The position numbers were made by a program, and so were the translations under genes. Shown in pieces: positions 34,467 through 47,500 of a stretch of DNA of 64,000 bases; position 1 is the first letter of the stretch, and each line of letters starts with the position of its first letter. The stretch spans positions 30,210,608 to 30,274,607 of the forward strand of contig OX419762.1 of the NCBI GenBank assembly GCA_948567375.1. The letters run 5' to 3'. A model generated the notes under the pieces. The model had not been told where the DNA came from and searched no databases. It was given only the letters and a program-made list of their open reading frames with translations. Origin of the DNA: Lunularia cruciata. Taxonomy: Eukaryota; Streptophyta; Marchantiopsida; Lunulariales; Lunulariaceae.

Positions 34467-36545
34467 AAATATTATTCATAACTTTTTACTCAATTCTCCT
34501 TAGCTTTCAATCTAAGTACTCATGAAACCGAAATTGATAAACTATCAAAATTGACTATTCATTCATGTGAGGCACGCATATGGATTCTCTACTCTAGAAT
34601 ATCCTTTCTCTCTCTCGTTCCTTCTTCTCTCCCGTCTTCGCGTTTCTATGGTAGGATTTCAAAACTTTCACGTGACATCGCCGGGAGGACGGACTGGAAA
34701 CGGCGTTGGAAGCTTCCAAGTCGGGCATTTGAAGAGACAGCGTCACGCGGGCCGAAGGACATGGAGATGCGCTTCAAACTTCAACGCCTGGAGTCAGGTC
34801 AAATAGGGGGAAAAGGACGCTTCTGTAATTCCCTTCGTTCAACCTAGTGGAACTCCAGGGCGGCAAAGTAGTAAATTCGTACTCATCTGTTGTCATCGTC
34901 CTGCAATTGGTACACTCCTGTCCCTGTCCCGCTTCTCGTGTCGGGAGTGTGCTGATAACGAAACTGTACCCCGCTCGGGGTTGGAGTGGATGGGATCTCT
35001 GCCTAAGTTTGGATGGAAGGTACTTAGAAATCCATGTGATACACTCATCATCACAGTCCGTGAGACAAATTTGTCCCGTCCATCACACACGCAAGGAAGT
35101 CCTTCTTCTTACATGAATAGGGTGCTCGACTGTGTCCAATCGAGCTCCAAATGGAGAGACCTTGCACATGGTCCCGTTCTGTCATACCCCACTTGGCCTG
35201 TACTCAAGCAACAGTGGCCAATTACATGAAATTTTTTCTGGATTTTTTCTGAGATTGTAGTATATCTTTAGTTAGTTGCTGGTAGAAAATGGAAGCTCAG
35301 GAGTTTACCGAAAGATTAAAAAAATCTTAGGTTAGAATTTGAGATAGGACACTGAGAGGATCTTCTAATCAAAAAGTAGAGAGTGTAAAATATTATTGGA
35401 TGATGTTCCAAGCGAGTCGGGAGCTCTATTAAACTTAGTATGAGATCTATCCACTTCCTTGGAATGGATAATTATACCAATCAACCATTGCGAGAATTTC
35501 AAAAGTAGATGCTTGTATTGTAGTTGTATCCTGACTCCAGTTGCCTCAGCATTAGGAGTATTGCCTCATTTCAGACTAAACTTATCCTCTAGTAGTATGG
35601 AGAACATTTCTGCAGGAAACTAACCCGCGACCCTGGGGACACCCGTGTAATCCATTCCGGCACCATTTTGAGCATATCCAGCTGTGCGACGGACTGTCGG
35701 AGAAACAGCAATTGACACTAAAAAACGCCCGGAAATCTACCACGATACAGAAATACCCAGGGTTTCATCGCAGACGCTTACAATCGGGGATTCTAATTTC
35801 TAAAATTAACGAGTAGAGTGTTGAGTTCTGTAAAAATTTGTACAGTTCTCTATCCCTAAAAGGTTTTGCCAAAACATGAACGGTCTGTAAAAAGGTTTAT
35901 GAGTTGTCAAAAATCTATCCGGGCATGAAGGGTTCTGGTGACTTGATGTCATTAGTGACATATCCAGAACTTAATTACTGATCCATTTTGATACATTAGA
36001 TGGCAATGTTAACTACCCATATTATGCCAAACAGATATGAACGAGATAAAATGATAATTAATACCGTGTTTAGTCAATTTTGATAAATTTCTCCCGTACC
36101 TTTCCATGTTTTCTTCGTTAAATAATAATGAATTTAGTCAATTTTGAATATTGTTTCCCGCACTTTTCCATGTTTATTTTCGTGTTGTTGATGTTTACGA
36201 TTCTCTACCATGACTCGTTAAAAGTTATGGGCCGGTTTCAATTTCCCATTTTTTTAATCCTGCTATGGGTATTTGGCCCGGAAAATACTTTTCAATCCTC
36301 TCTCCTTGTGCCCATAAATTATTTTCAAATTGCCAAATAATATTTTTATGGAATCATAGGGATCCTCGATGGGGTATATTTAAACCCCCAAATATATCCC
36401 GTTGAGACTACAGGCCACGCAAATGCAAATGAACAAGTTCATCAACCTGGTTACGAACATCTCCTATTAATCAGGAAACGAAAGATGAGTTAACATAGAA
36501 ATATGACAATTTGTGAAATAGCATAATATAAAATTTTAGGTAGAG
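34467..36545. other. Start of the CpG-richer island; no gene recognised
   Basis: From about 34560 the sequence changes character, with many CpG dinucleotides. Overlapping short frames at 34551-34847, 34567-34806, 34847-35116 and 34981-35229 compete with each other and show no known motif. 35240-36545 is AT-rich and non-coding. Confidence 0.5.
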
Positions 36546-36548
36546 AAA

Positions 36549-36730
36549 AAGGCGACTGGATAGAACACAAGAAGGATGGAATGACACCCGGATAGACCAC
36601 AAGAAACATGGAAATCCCCGTCAAGGGAGAGACAAAACCGCAGAAGGGAGACACAAAAGAAATAAAATGGAGGTACGCCCCATAGTATCGATACTATGGA
36701 GCTAGGCCTCAATAGTGTCGATTTAGGTCA
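36549..36730 (-). mobile_element. 3'-end fragment of the non-LTR family, rearranged
   Basis: Minus-strand 3' terminus at 36549 (AAAAAGGCGACTGGATAG on plus) with internal partial duplications: the GATAGAACACAAGAA and GGAGAGACAAAA words each occur twice. It ends with a duplicated GGAGCTAGGCCTCAATAGT-like block containing a perfect 20-bp palindrome (36680-36699). Confidence 0.6.
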
Positions 36731-37078
36731 ACTTGTAATAATCTTCGTACAATTTAAAAGACCATTCTTAAAATGGAGCACGAGATCGCTTTAAAATTCA
36801 GTAAACCCTCTACTATAATACTGAAATACTAGAAGGACTCCACTACCTCCCCGTAAGAACTTCTCTGGAAGACTTCCTGTCCGCCTCGTATCCTCGTAAA
36901 CTCTGCAGAAATGAAAAGATCAGTCAACTTTCATACTACGTGGGCAAGCTACGTGGTTCGTACAACACATAAAGCAACTACGTGCTGAAGGCAGGGGGCC
37001 CACCACAGTGGCTTGTACAGGCGATTCTTTGGCTCTTGTTCTCAAGGTCGAATCCGTGTTCCAGAGGCAGCTTTAAGT

Positions 37079-37190
37079 ACGTTAATTGGAAACCCTTTGC
37101 CCCATTTTCCCCCATTTCGTCTCAACCTTGTACGGCTCGATGGGGTCTTCCCATCCTTCGTGTTTTCTAGACGGTCGCCCTTTTCCACTT
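37079..37190 (+). mobile_element. Solo 3'-end fragment of the non-LTR family
   Basis: Matches the element 3' terminus from about the ATTGG word near 37083 to ACGGTCGCCC at 37172-37181, including the hairpin GATGGG-GTCTT-CCCATC at 37139-37155. The 5' limit is fuzzy and no clean target-site duplication was found. Confidence 0.6.
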
Positions 37191-39000
37191 TGAAATGTAC
37201 AAGCGGAAACTCATTGTCAACAATTACACATGTTTGAAGACCTCAAGATCTACCTTCCATAGAACTAGTTGGGTGCCGATGTATGCATGGGTTCGTGTGT
37301 CTTGCTCATTTTGTAGATGATTCGAATAGAATTGTCAAGGTAATCTTATTGGGATAGTATTTCAGATTATTGAAAATATTTATGAATTATACTTGATTTA
37401 GTAAACAGTTATATTTGCTATTGGAATATTAAATGGTGGAGCAGATGGAAGAGATTGATGTGAGGGAGACATGTCTTCGCTTTCAATAGTTTTATAATCT
37501 TTTTGATTTTTATTCTTAAATATGATGAGTTCATGAGATTATGAAAATTAGTACTATGAAAATTCCTCTTAATTTTCTATTTTTTATTTAGTTCAAATTT
37601 CAAAGTTCTTTAATCTTACATATATATCATTTGGAGTTAAATTGGTATTACTCTTGAGTTTAAAAAATAACTAGAAAATTATTTTCCTAAAACATATTAT
37701 ATTTAGTTTTTGGCAAGCAACGTTAACATTATAAGATTACTAATTTTGCTAGCTTGAAATAGGAAGACTAAGTAAGAAAAGAATAGAACACTACATAATG
37801 AGACAACAGTGCAATTTAAATTAAATTTTTCATTTCATGATGTCTTGTATAAGATTCAAATTTTCTGAATACTAATCAAGAAGAAATCAAATGGGTTAGA
37901 TCCACAAACAACCTCCTCCGCTCCAAGCGGCGAACCCCCGACTTATTCTCAAACTCAAAGGCAATAATCCTAGATAACCATTCGCTACGGAATTCCATAA
38001 ATGTCCAATTAAAACCATCTAGGGGGAGAGATAAATCATCAGGGGGAGAGATAGGCAGAGTAGAGAAAGCCACGTTCTCCCTTCAAAAGCCTTTCTTGCC
38101 AGATTTATATATCCACATTCTTTAGGATATAGTCTGGAACTTGTATGGATTGAATTACTTCTATTTAGTAAAAGAGGCTTCAAGTTCATAAAGTGCTGCG
38201 TTATCAAGAAATGAGATATATGTGTACCCTACAAAGTATTCTACTCTTGAACTACGGGGTATATGTAGTCCAAAGGCATGTTTGGTAGATGGTGGAGACC
38301 CTGCCCACATTAGACATGGAGAAATAAACAATGCAACCTACAAAGTAATCATGTGATATAGATGTGGTACCTCACCTTTTTACAAAGTACACCTTTGTCT
38401 TTCGATTTACTTAGTTTAGTTTATATGGGAACTGGAGGCAATAATAGTTTGCCAAAGAGGGAAGAAGGTTGTATATCCTTTTCCTTTGGGACGAAAAGTA
38501 ATCGCATAAGATGGAAGAAAGATGAATAAGGAGGAGTGCCTGCAGCAAAGAATTTCAGGGAAGAAGACCTCTAACCAGGAGGAGTGTCTTTACCAAAGAA
38601 TTTCAAGGAAGAATACTACATATATGCCCACTTGTCTTAGAACAAAGGTGTAGTCTCTAATACTAGACGTACATTGTCAACGGGACCACTTGATTGATAA
38701 ATTGTTAGTTCTCTGCTTATTTCTTATCTCTAGTTATTTTAAACAGAAGTAAGCAGAAAGGGTTCAACACCCAAACCGTCTCATCTATGTCAAACGGGCC
38801 ACTCTCGTCCTGCACTTGTTTTTGAGTTTATCCTACTTAAAAACCGTAAACTAACATACATCGTGTGAATACCTTTTTATCCATACCTTTAATTCTTGAC
38901 TCGTTTCATTACAGCAATTCCATATCATCTTACGCAGCTTTTTACGTCTAGAGCACGATTTCCCATTTCCGCTACATCGGAAAAGGTTAGAAGTAAATGA
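37191..39000. other. Intergenic, no gene recognised
   Basis: AT-rich to 37870, mixed after that. Short minus frames at 37876-38073 and 38019-38207 overlap and show no motif. Near 38530-38610 an AGGAGGAGTG.CT....CAAAGAATTTCA.GGAAGAA word is repeated twice about 50 bp apart. Confidence 0.5.
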
Positions 39001-40085
39001 ATCCACTAAGAGGTGCCTGAGTCACAAGGAAACCATTGGACCCTACCTTAGTTAGTGAATGATCGACAAGCTTCGATAAGACGTGACTTGAAAGATAATC
39101 GACGTAAAGCTACAGTCGACGGAGATAAACTGATACTACAGTACGTTCTGTACGGTAGGGAATTGGAATGACACAGTCCCCGCCGGCACCAACACCTACC
39201 ACTGAGAGTGGTAAGTGACCAGTGATGGTAGTGGATTTATCTTTAGGGCATGTGACGGACGGGTAATCCCGAGAAGTCCAGTCGGGAGGGTCCGCTACCT
39301 CGGCCGTTGGACAGGGTGGGGGCTACGGGAATCGCGATCTACAGTACTGTAGGTAATGGTAGCGTAATTCCGTGACATGATAGGATCCGCAGGAACACTG
39401 AGATTGGATAGGAGGCAGTGTGCACTCGATGGTTTGCGGCGGGCTGTATCGACGACCATAGACAGGAGAAGGAGGAGAAGAAGGAAGGGTTTGTTCGTTG
39501 TTGAGTTTTGTTGCGGAGCGGACGAACTCTTACGTTGTGTGTTGGCGAGGAGGAATCAGACGGGAGCGATTTTGGTGGGAGGAGGGTAGGAGAGCGTGGT
39601 CAGCCCTAGAGAGACTGCGACTGGAGGGGGGAGAATATACGGGAAATTTTGAAGGAGTTAGTAGATATTGGTGGAGATTTTGAAGCAAGGAGGGAAAACC
39701 GGAAGTGGAAGGTGGAAGAGGAGGAGGGTCTCAGGTCGCCGTTGTTCCTTCCTGAAGAAAGTAGAGGAGCTTGGATGGCGAAGGCGTCGGGGTGGAGGAG
39801 CAGCAGAGCGTGCTGGGTAGAGTGATTTAGATTTGTTCAACGAATACCCGAGCGGTAAGGAGAAGGATCACGAGGACTGCGAGGGACGACGACCAGATGG
39901 AGGCGGGGAGATACACTTGTAAGGAGCTAAGGACAACGCGAAAGTTGAATAGTTTGTGAAGGGAACGCGAAGGAGGAGAGGAAACAGGGCTGTTGGAGGA
40001 AAGGATACGGATCAGTGGAGGTGCAAGGATCCTATCAAGATTTAATAGACGATTTTGGACTTGAGAAAGGTAGAAGGGATTGAGA
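39001..40085 (+). promoter_or_regulatory. Upstream region and probable 5' UTR of the DnaJ gene
   Basis: CpG- and purine-rich sequence immediately upstream of the DnaJ start. Short frames here (39377-39589, 39498-39683, minus 39658-39840) overlap and look like composition artefacts. No TATA box is obvious close to the start codon, so a CpG-rich, TATA-less promoter is possible; the transcription start is not determinable by eye. Confidence 0.4.
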
Positions 40086-43000
40086 ATGGCGGACGCAGCG
40101 CCCCGGGATGGCGGGCAGACTGTGTCCTCCGCCGGTCAAACAGGACGTCGGGATCCGTACGAAGTGCTTGGAGTGCCTCGAGATGCCTCCGATCAGCAAA
40201 TCAAAACTGCTTACAGAAAACTAGCGTTGAAGTAAGTTTGATTCAAGCGCCTTGAATTTTATACCGACGGTGAGGTGGCTGTAGAAAATCTAGTGGCAAA
40301 ATCGAGATTCAGAGACGGTGACCCTTCTACTTGATTCCGTGGAGTTGATTGATCGACGTATGATCGACTCACATTCTGCGGACTCATACGTTCCTACAAT
40401 TAATGCCTTACTAGCCCGACTCAGACTTCCTGCCCTGTCCCGCAAATGTTTACCGGTGATCTAATCTGTGAACAGTGCAGAGTTGAAAGCGTTTCAAGTA
40501 ACCAATATATCCACGAATGGAGGAGTCTGTGCTGGCTCCTTCACTGGGTTCCATCCCGGATCTCCCGAGCCGTTCTTGCGACCTTTGTTCACGCGCTGCG
40601 TTTTGTATCTACTCAATTTGTATGCCTGAATATTCACGTCAATATTCAACCTAAATTTAGTGTTACAAACTGGTTTACCCGACTATTTACCTCCAGCTTA
40701 TATTTTGTTGAAGCTCCAAAGACAGACAGTAGTCGACCATGTAGGTCAGTTTAGTGATCGCAGCTATATGTTTGTATCCATCGAATCTGCCACTCACTTG
40801 GTTCATTCTGTCTTCGCTACAGTCTTCCAATTTGCAATTAGGAAGGTCTCCATCTCGTCACACACCTGTACTGAATGTCTAATTCTCCTTTAACGGAACT
40901 CTTTCTGTAGTACGTCAAATCTAGCATCCACTGCAATTTAGATACCTGATCAGATCTCTAATAATTCTATGTTCAAGAGTCTCCGTTTCGGAGTTTATGA
41001 AACTTTCTCCTCATACATTTCTCAGAGAGGAACATTATTTACTACATCAAGGAAAAAAATCATACCATAAGATAAGTGGTAACGGTAGCACTTCAAAGAG
41101 CCAACTCTTCTAACACGAAAGCGACCCAGTTTAGGATATTGGCTAGCTAGGAGGTTCGCAAGTGCGGACACCAATGACAAGTCGGATAAAGGATACTTTT
41201 GCCGCAGTCTTTGATGTCTATGCGAGTCAGCATTAGTAGTGTGATGGATGTTACACTGCATCTGTGACCACGGATCACCTGTTTTAGTTTGAAATCTTTC
41301 ACATTATTTCTGACTGTTATGAGATGATGACTTGATCGACCGTTACGTTTTGCCATATTTAAGTAGGTTGTAACAATGTTGTCAGGACTGTTCTGACAAC
41401 TCAAGATGTACACTATCAGGTATCATCCAGATAAGAATGCAAGCAATCCTGAAGCGTCAGAGTTATTTAAAGAGGTTGCTTATTCATATGGGATCCTTTC
41501 CGATCCAGAAAAGCGAAGGCAGTATGATGCAGCTGGGTTTGAGGTATATTGACAGTTAACAACACGATGAAAACCTTGAAAGTTTGTACGCACTTAGTCT
41601 TGTTGATTTTGCTTCGAGAAACAATATGTTTTCGTCAAATCATTGTTGCTCGTAGAGCAGAGGATGCAGTTCTAGAGTCTTGATTTGTTATTCGTTGCAT
41701 CAGCAAGAGTGTACAGGAGGCAGTACCTTAAAATCCCTGTAAATGAAAGATACTGTACTGTCAGCATATCGTAAATCAGCTGTCGAGGTCTCTTTGAAGT
41801 CTCCATTTACACCTTGATCTCAATATGCATGACCAGGCGGTGGACCTCGACGGCATTGACATGGAGCTTGATTTGTCTAATCTTGGCACAGTGAACACGA
41901 TGTTTGCTGCATTGTTCAGGTAAGCCATGGAAGCCCTTGCCAAAGTATACCCATACAAGTTTCAACGTTAGAGTGTAGCTGATAGTAGAGGTTTGCAACT
42001 CAATGTTCTCCAATTTGATAATCATTGTATGTATTGTAGGGTTGACATTCTGCTAACATATTTTTGTATGAACCTTTAGTCCGTCAGTCAACTCATTATG
42101 ACGTTTATGAAAACCGGTTTCAATGCAGTAAGCTGGGTGTACCAATTAAGACCACCATATCCGCGAACGTCCTTGAGGAGGCTCTGAGCAACACTGTTAC
42201 AGTTAGACCTTTGCCTTTGGGTCGCCCTGTGAATGATAAGGTATGCAATGCACACTCCAGGTTTTGTCGTTCCTAGTGCTAGAGATTTTATTCATGAACT
42301 TCGACACCTTCTGTGTGGTCCACGGAAACCTTGACAGTGAGACCAATCGGAGACTGATAAGTCAGTTCCTGGTTTAATGTGTGTAATCTGTGTCTTTTTG
42401 TTACAGGTAGAGAAGCAGGGTGCCCACTTTTACGGTGTGAGTATCTCCGAAGCACAAGCTGAGGCGGGTGTGGTTGTGCGAGTTACGTCTGCTGCTCAAA
42501 GTAAATTCAAAGTAAGTGCATTTACTCTCCATCTTTCATCCCAGCAGGTTCGTTGCTCTTCTATGTCGAGGATCAAAGCGGGGACTCCCCTTCCTGATCT
42601 GATGATTGAATATCACATGTTTCTGGTCTGTGCAGCTATTGTATTTTGAGCAGGAAGAGAATGGTGGTTTGGGTTTGGCGTTGCAGGTACTTCTGTCTTA
42701 TCCCGTTTGTTGTTAAGTCGATCAGATGGATGAAAGGTACCTCATATTCTATTGGTTGATCATGAAAGTTGAACTACTGTCAAATTCCCAGCGATATTCT
42801 CTTGTCGATCAGGATCACAACTGTTTGTTGGAATGGAACATGAAGGCTTGATTATCTAGGCTCGTGGTGGTGCTCATTAAGATGAAGGGGTCAGGTCCTC
42901 ATACTTATGTATCGCCATCGTCTCTAATACAGTCTAACTAGTCAGACATATTAGCCTGCAACTTACACCATTCTATCCCCGGTTCTTGTGCTTCAGGAAG

Positions 43001-44598
43001 ACAGTGTCAAGACAGGGAAAGTGACCTCTGCTGGATTTTACTTCCTTCACTTTCAAGTCTATCGCTTGGATCCAACTGTTAATGCGGTACTTACTAGTTC
43101 CTACCTTTGGTGTTTGTATTTTCTACTATTTTGTACCACGATGTTGACTTTATTATGAGGTTTAACAATATAAAGACGGCCGAATTTTGTAATCAGATTA
43201 CTCGCAATTATTTATTCTTGCATGTACAATCAAGATTGGAATCTTTGGCTGGCTCTTTGCGGATTTGCGGATTCTGGCTTCCGGGGTGGTCCTCTCTGCA
43301 CTTATTTGTCACCTCGGACAAAGAGGTGACAAATCCCCTGTGCATGTATATCCTCATCTTATATCCGTGGGGTGCTATGTCGTTGGTGGTGCAGTTGGCA
43401 ATTGCCAAGGACCCGGATGCAGCCTTTTTCAAGAAGCTGGAAGGTCTTCAACCTGTGGAGATGTCTGAATTGAAAGCTGGACCTCATTACTTCGCTGTCT
43501 ATGGTATAGTTTTACCCTCTATGGAACCCTGCACAACTCGTGAAGCTGACGATCAGCCTTTTGTCTTTGTTTCGGGATTAGTATGCAGTCAAAGCTATCA
43601 TTTTATAACTAAGTATATGAGTCTACTGGCGTAACCGTGATCTGGATGAACTTTTTCTAGGTGACAATTTCTTCAAGAGCGCTAGCTACACAATAGAAGC
43701 AGTCTGTGCGGACTCCTTCACCGAGTCGTGTGAGAAGTTGAAGGAAGTAGAACAGCAAATTTTAGGAAAACGAAATGAACTACGACAATTTGAAGCCGAG
43801 TACAGAGAGGTGATTATACCTGCTCACTACCTGTTCAACTTGCGTGGCGAGGAGAGACCAGATTATTTACTAATTGACTTGGATGATGCTTTACGTGTTT
43901 TACACGCGTAACTTGAGGGCACATCTGATATGCTTTGGAGATATGATGCATCTGATATGCTTTGTTCTTTTGACATCCCGATACGGTATATCATGGGTCG
44001 GTTGTTACATAGGCCAGCAATATGCCAATTACCTAGTTGAAGCTTACAACTCATCGTTTGTATAGGTCCTAGCTCGCTTCACTGCTGTGACAACAAGATA
44101 CGGACAAGAGAAAACTGCGGTAAGTTCTCCGTTTGTACTGTGGTTCCATGTCAAGGTATATTAGCTTGATGCAATTTGACAGTCTACTAATCAGGATCCT
44201 GGATGGACTAGGAATGATTATTGTAGCTGTGCTTTATCCAGTCTATGTTCAGTCTCCTGGAATTTCTTTCACACGATTATTGAATTTTTCCTCATACTTG
44301 CCCTTCAAACTCTGGGAGAGCAAAGACTGACGAATGTTTCATCCCACAGGTTGACGAGCTTCTAAAGACACGGGACAGGATACACGAATCTTTCACAGCC
44401 CATCCGCCACCAAGACGAAGCAGTAGCAGTGCGAACTTAAAGGTTGCTAGTGACGATTCTAAAAGTTCTAAGCATGTTAAAGACAGTGAAGAGGAAGGGG
44501 TTTCAGATGAATCACAAACAGATGGTAAAGAAAAGGACAAATCTGGTAAGAAAAAATGGCCGAACATTTTCTTCAAAGGTGAAAAGAAGATTCCCTGA
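40086..44598 (+). CDS. ARG1/ARL-type DnaJ (Hsp40) chaperone, 11 exons
   Basis: Exons: 40086-40231, 41420-41543, 41837-41919, 42129-42240, 42407-42511, 42636-42686, 42997-43086, 43395-43503, 43661-43809, 44066-44119, 44350-44598. All introns are GT-AG and phases agree, giving 1272 nt and 423 residues. J domain at residues 23-88 with HPD at 51-53, which stimulates Hsp70 ATPase. The middle part ([16 protein letters not shown]..., residues 125-270) matches the plant ARG1/ARL (dnaJ 15/16) family, not classic DnaJ, since Gly/Phe and CxxCxGxG zinc regions are absent. Residues about 285-350 form a Glu/Lys-rich coiled coil; the tail is Ser/Lys-rich. Arabidopsis ARG1 is membrane- and cytoskeleton-associated and acts in gravity signalling; the role here is inferred from family. 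Start: first ATG in frame, good context (AGAATGGC). Intact. Confidence 0.93.
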
Positions 44599-47500
44599 TG
44601 ATTATGGGCAGTTGCATATTCACAGACGCCAAAGCCTTGTGCAAAGGAATACCTTGCCTTAAACTCAGACCTTCGCAACGGAACCGTTCTGCCTCTGAAT
44701 ATGGATGCAGGGTTCAGCAGATATTGCCTGTCCATGTGGTGTGATTGGTGCTTTGGTACCCGGGTACTCAATTCTCCTCTCTTATCATGAGACGCAGAGC
44801 ACACCACTATCCCAATTTTAAAGTGAAGCAGTTTGTGATGAGGTACTCGTTCAGTTTGTGCCTTAGCATCCTGTTATTTTTCTCCCTGTCAGGATTTGAC
44901 TCAGCCTGTATCTTTTATTGCAAACTTGAGACAATTATTAGCTGTTGTCTCTGTATTGATTAGTAGTTGGCCTATTGGCGAAGTGTTACGACATTTTGGT
45001 AGATGGGCTTTTGGGCGAAACTTGTTGCAGAGCCATCTGAGCTCTGACATGGTGTCCAAGGTTTTAGGTAGGAGCACTGTAGGCTAGATAAAGCCAGCCC
45101 AATCCACCTCAGTGAAAATGTCTGATTCATTGTCCAGTCTATCTATAGAGGAATTCCACAAGTTGCTCCTAAGATATACCACGGCTCTCGCTTGAGAGTG
45201 ACCAGCCCATTGGCTATTTCACCTTGTATAGAAAAGGGTCCTTGTACTAGATCCATTCGTGGCCCTCTTTGCAGAGTTGCTAGCCATTTGTGCCCGTCAG
45301 GATATAGCTGGCAGTTGGAGAACTAATGGGGTCCAACACCTTATGTATGTATCAGCACGAAAGTATCATTCCTATTTTTCTGAAAGCTAGCAGATCAGCT
45401 TTGCTGCCGTACATGACTGTCATGCTATATCATGGTTCTTGAAGAGCAGGCAAAATTGTTGTTGATTGAGATTATTTTCAAGTGCAAATAAAGCTGAAAT
45501 GTGAAATAAATGAAAGTTTGCTTTTGATATGCAGCCTGAAGTTTCTTCGTGGTGGTAAATTTAATCCTGGCCTGGATTGGATATGTGCACTGCTGCCATA
45601 CTGCATGGTGGGTATGGAGCATACAAGTCTCAAGCTTTCGGTAGTGCCTGAGAGGTTTTTGCAGGGACTATGGCTCAATAGATCTCTTGCAGCCAAGGTT
45701 CAGAACTAGTCGTTCTTCCTTTAGGTTGGCTGCAGAGTTATGATTCCCTATTCAATCCAGATGTTTATACATTTTCTTGGATCACCTAATCTGGCCCTGG
45801 ATCCAGGTTAACTACTGGCAGATAAGGTAGGAGGAAAGAACTCATGGTTGATTATCGCTTGGTTGGCCATCGCTGTATTTCCTCAAGGTGAGTATCTTCT
45901 TGTTATTAAGTGGATGCTACACGGATGATAGGAGCATTTTAGTGATTACTTAACTTAGGATAGTGATCAGAAATAGATAAACGAGCAGATCACATCTTTA
46001 GATGCAGTGTCGGACTTGTGAGTGAATAAGGGATTCTACTGTGTAGTTCAGATACTTGTTCTCCAGGCAGGCCTGACAGCATGGTTCCCGAGCGATGGAA
46101 TTTTCTAACTCGAGCTTCGTCCTTGATGCTCAGGGCAGTTTTGTAGATGCAAGTTATCGAAGTCTTATTCTCAGTGTTGCTGCTATACTAGCATTGTTAC
46201 ATAAGATATGGAATCTATAATTTAGAAGTATCTACATAGTGGTTTCCTTAGCTTTTCCGAAACTTTTTAATCCACAACCGTTCCAGTTTCAGATTACAAA
46301 TTCGTCTAATAAACGAAAGGTCTTCTTCACCGCAAGAAACAAACATTGAGATCCAATATTTACTGTGAATGGAGTAAGAAAGTATGACTTTTAGACGACT
46401 GCTGTTGTCTATCCGCAGAACGGGCCATTCTAGCATCCATGCAGAGGAGGTTCTGCTCTTCTCCAGTATGCATGTTTCCTAGAGTTTTACCATTTTCTAT
46501 TATAGTATCAGTCATGTAGTAGAGTGATAGTGAAGACCAATACTACCTATTTACTCGTTGTAACTTATATATGTGCATCATATCATGAGTGGAATTCAAA
46601 TGTGGACAGTTACAGCAATGGGTTTTCTTAGTTCAACTTCTGTTTGCGACTGGAGTTCCCTTCGAGGTGTAATGTTGTGTTTAGCTTCGGTACATCAAGT
46701 GAGTGTGCTCAGTACTTTCAGTTCGCCACTCCACAACAGCAAAGTCTAGTGTGTACCGTCGTTCTATTGGCTCAATGCCGGAGACGAATAGGAGCTCCTT
46801 TTGCTCGTCCACTTAGCAATTTGACAAAGGCATCTAAAGTTCAAAACTGGAATTTGTATACGACCCTTTGCTGCATGTGCCCAGCCGTGGTTATACGATC
46901 GTTTGGTATGATTCAGACCCTAAATACATGGCAGCTGAAAGCATGTGCTCGAGAGTGGGCTTTGTGATCCTCGTCCTACTTTGTGAACCTGGAGTTGAAC
47001 TCTGTTTATATGGAGTTCAGGTAGGTTTTTATATTTTTATGGAAGTTGAGTCCCTAAGTAGGGGTTTAAATTGCTATAACTCGAGTTGTAACTATGTTGG
47101 CATGCCGACCCACCCAAGACACCATCCACTCCTCAACTAATGCTTTGTATATTACTCTTAGCCCGATGTTCGTCTTCTTTATGGTTCTTACCCGACTTTC
47201 TATTTCAGATGCTTAAACGGTCGCGTCTTGCTTGTGGATACATGATGTATACTAGTTCTCTGCATGTGTTACTCACGAGATGTTTCAATCAATTTTTTAC
47301 TTCGGCCTACTTTCGGATTGCTAGATTCGGATTGTTAGATTGTTAGATTCACTTAATCTCCAATTCTTGAGTTGCTATTCATTTTGATTTGCACACATCA
47401 TGCTTATATTTCATCTACACTAAATACGCACTTATTGGGTTCTGGATCTCCCGTTCTTCAAACGGCTTCCTCTCTGTCTCATTTCCCATATGTGGGCTTG

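Noticed and set aside
43107-43634. 175-codon plus-strand ORF
   Set aside because: It reads through intron 7, exon 8 and intron 8 of the DnaJ gene; only 43395-43503 is coding, as splice sites on both sides show.
44292-44807. 171-codon minus-strand ORF
   Set aside because: Antisense to the last exon and 3' flank of the DnaJ gene, whose exon is supported by splice phase and protein family; no domain in the antisense frame.
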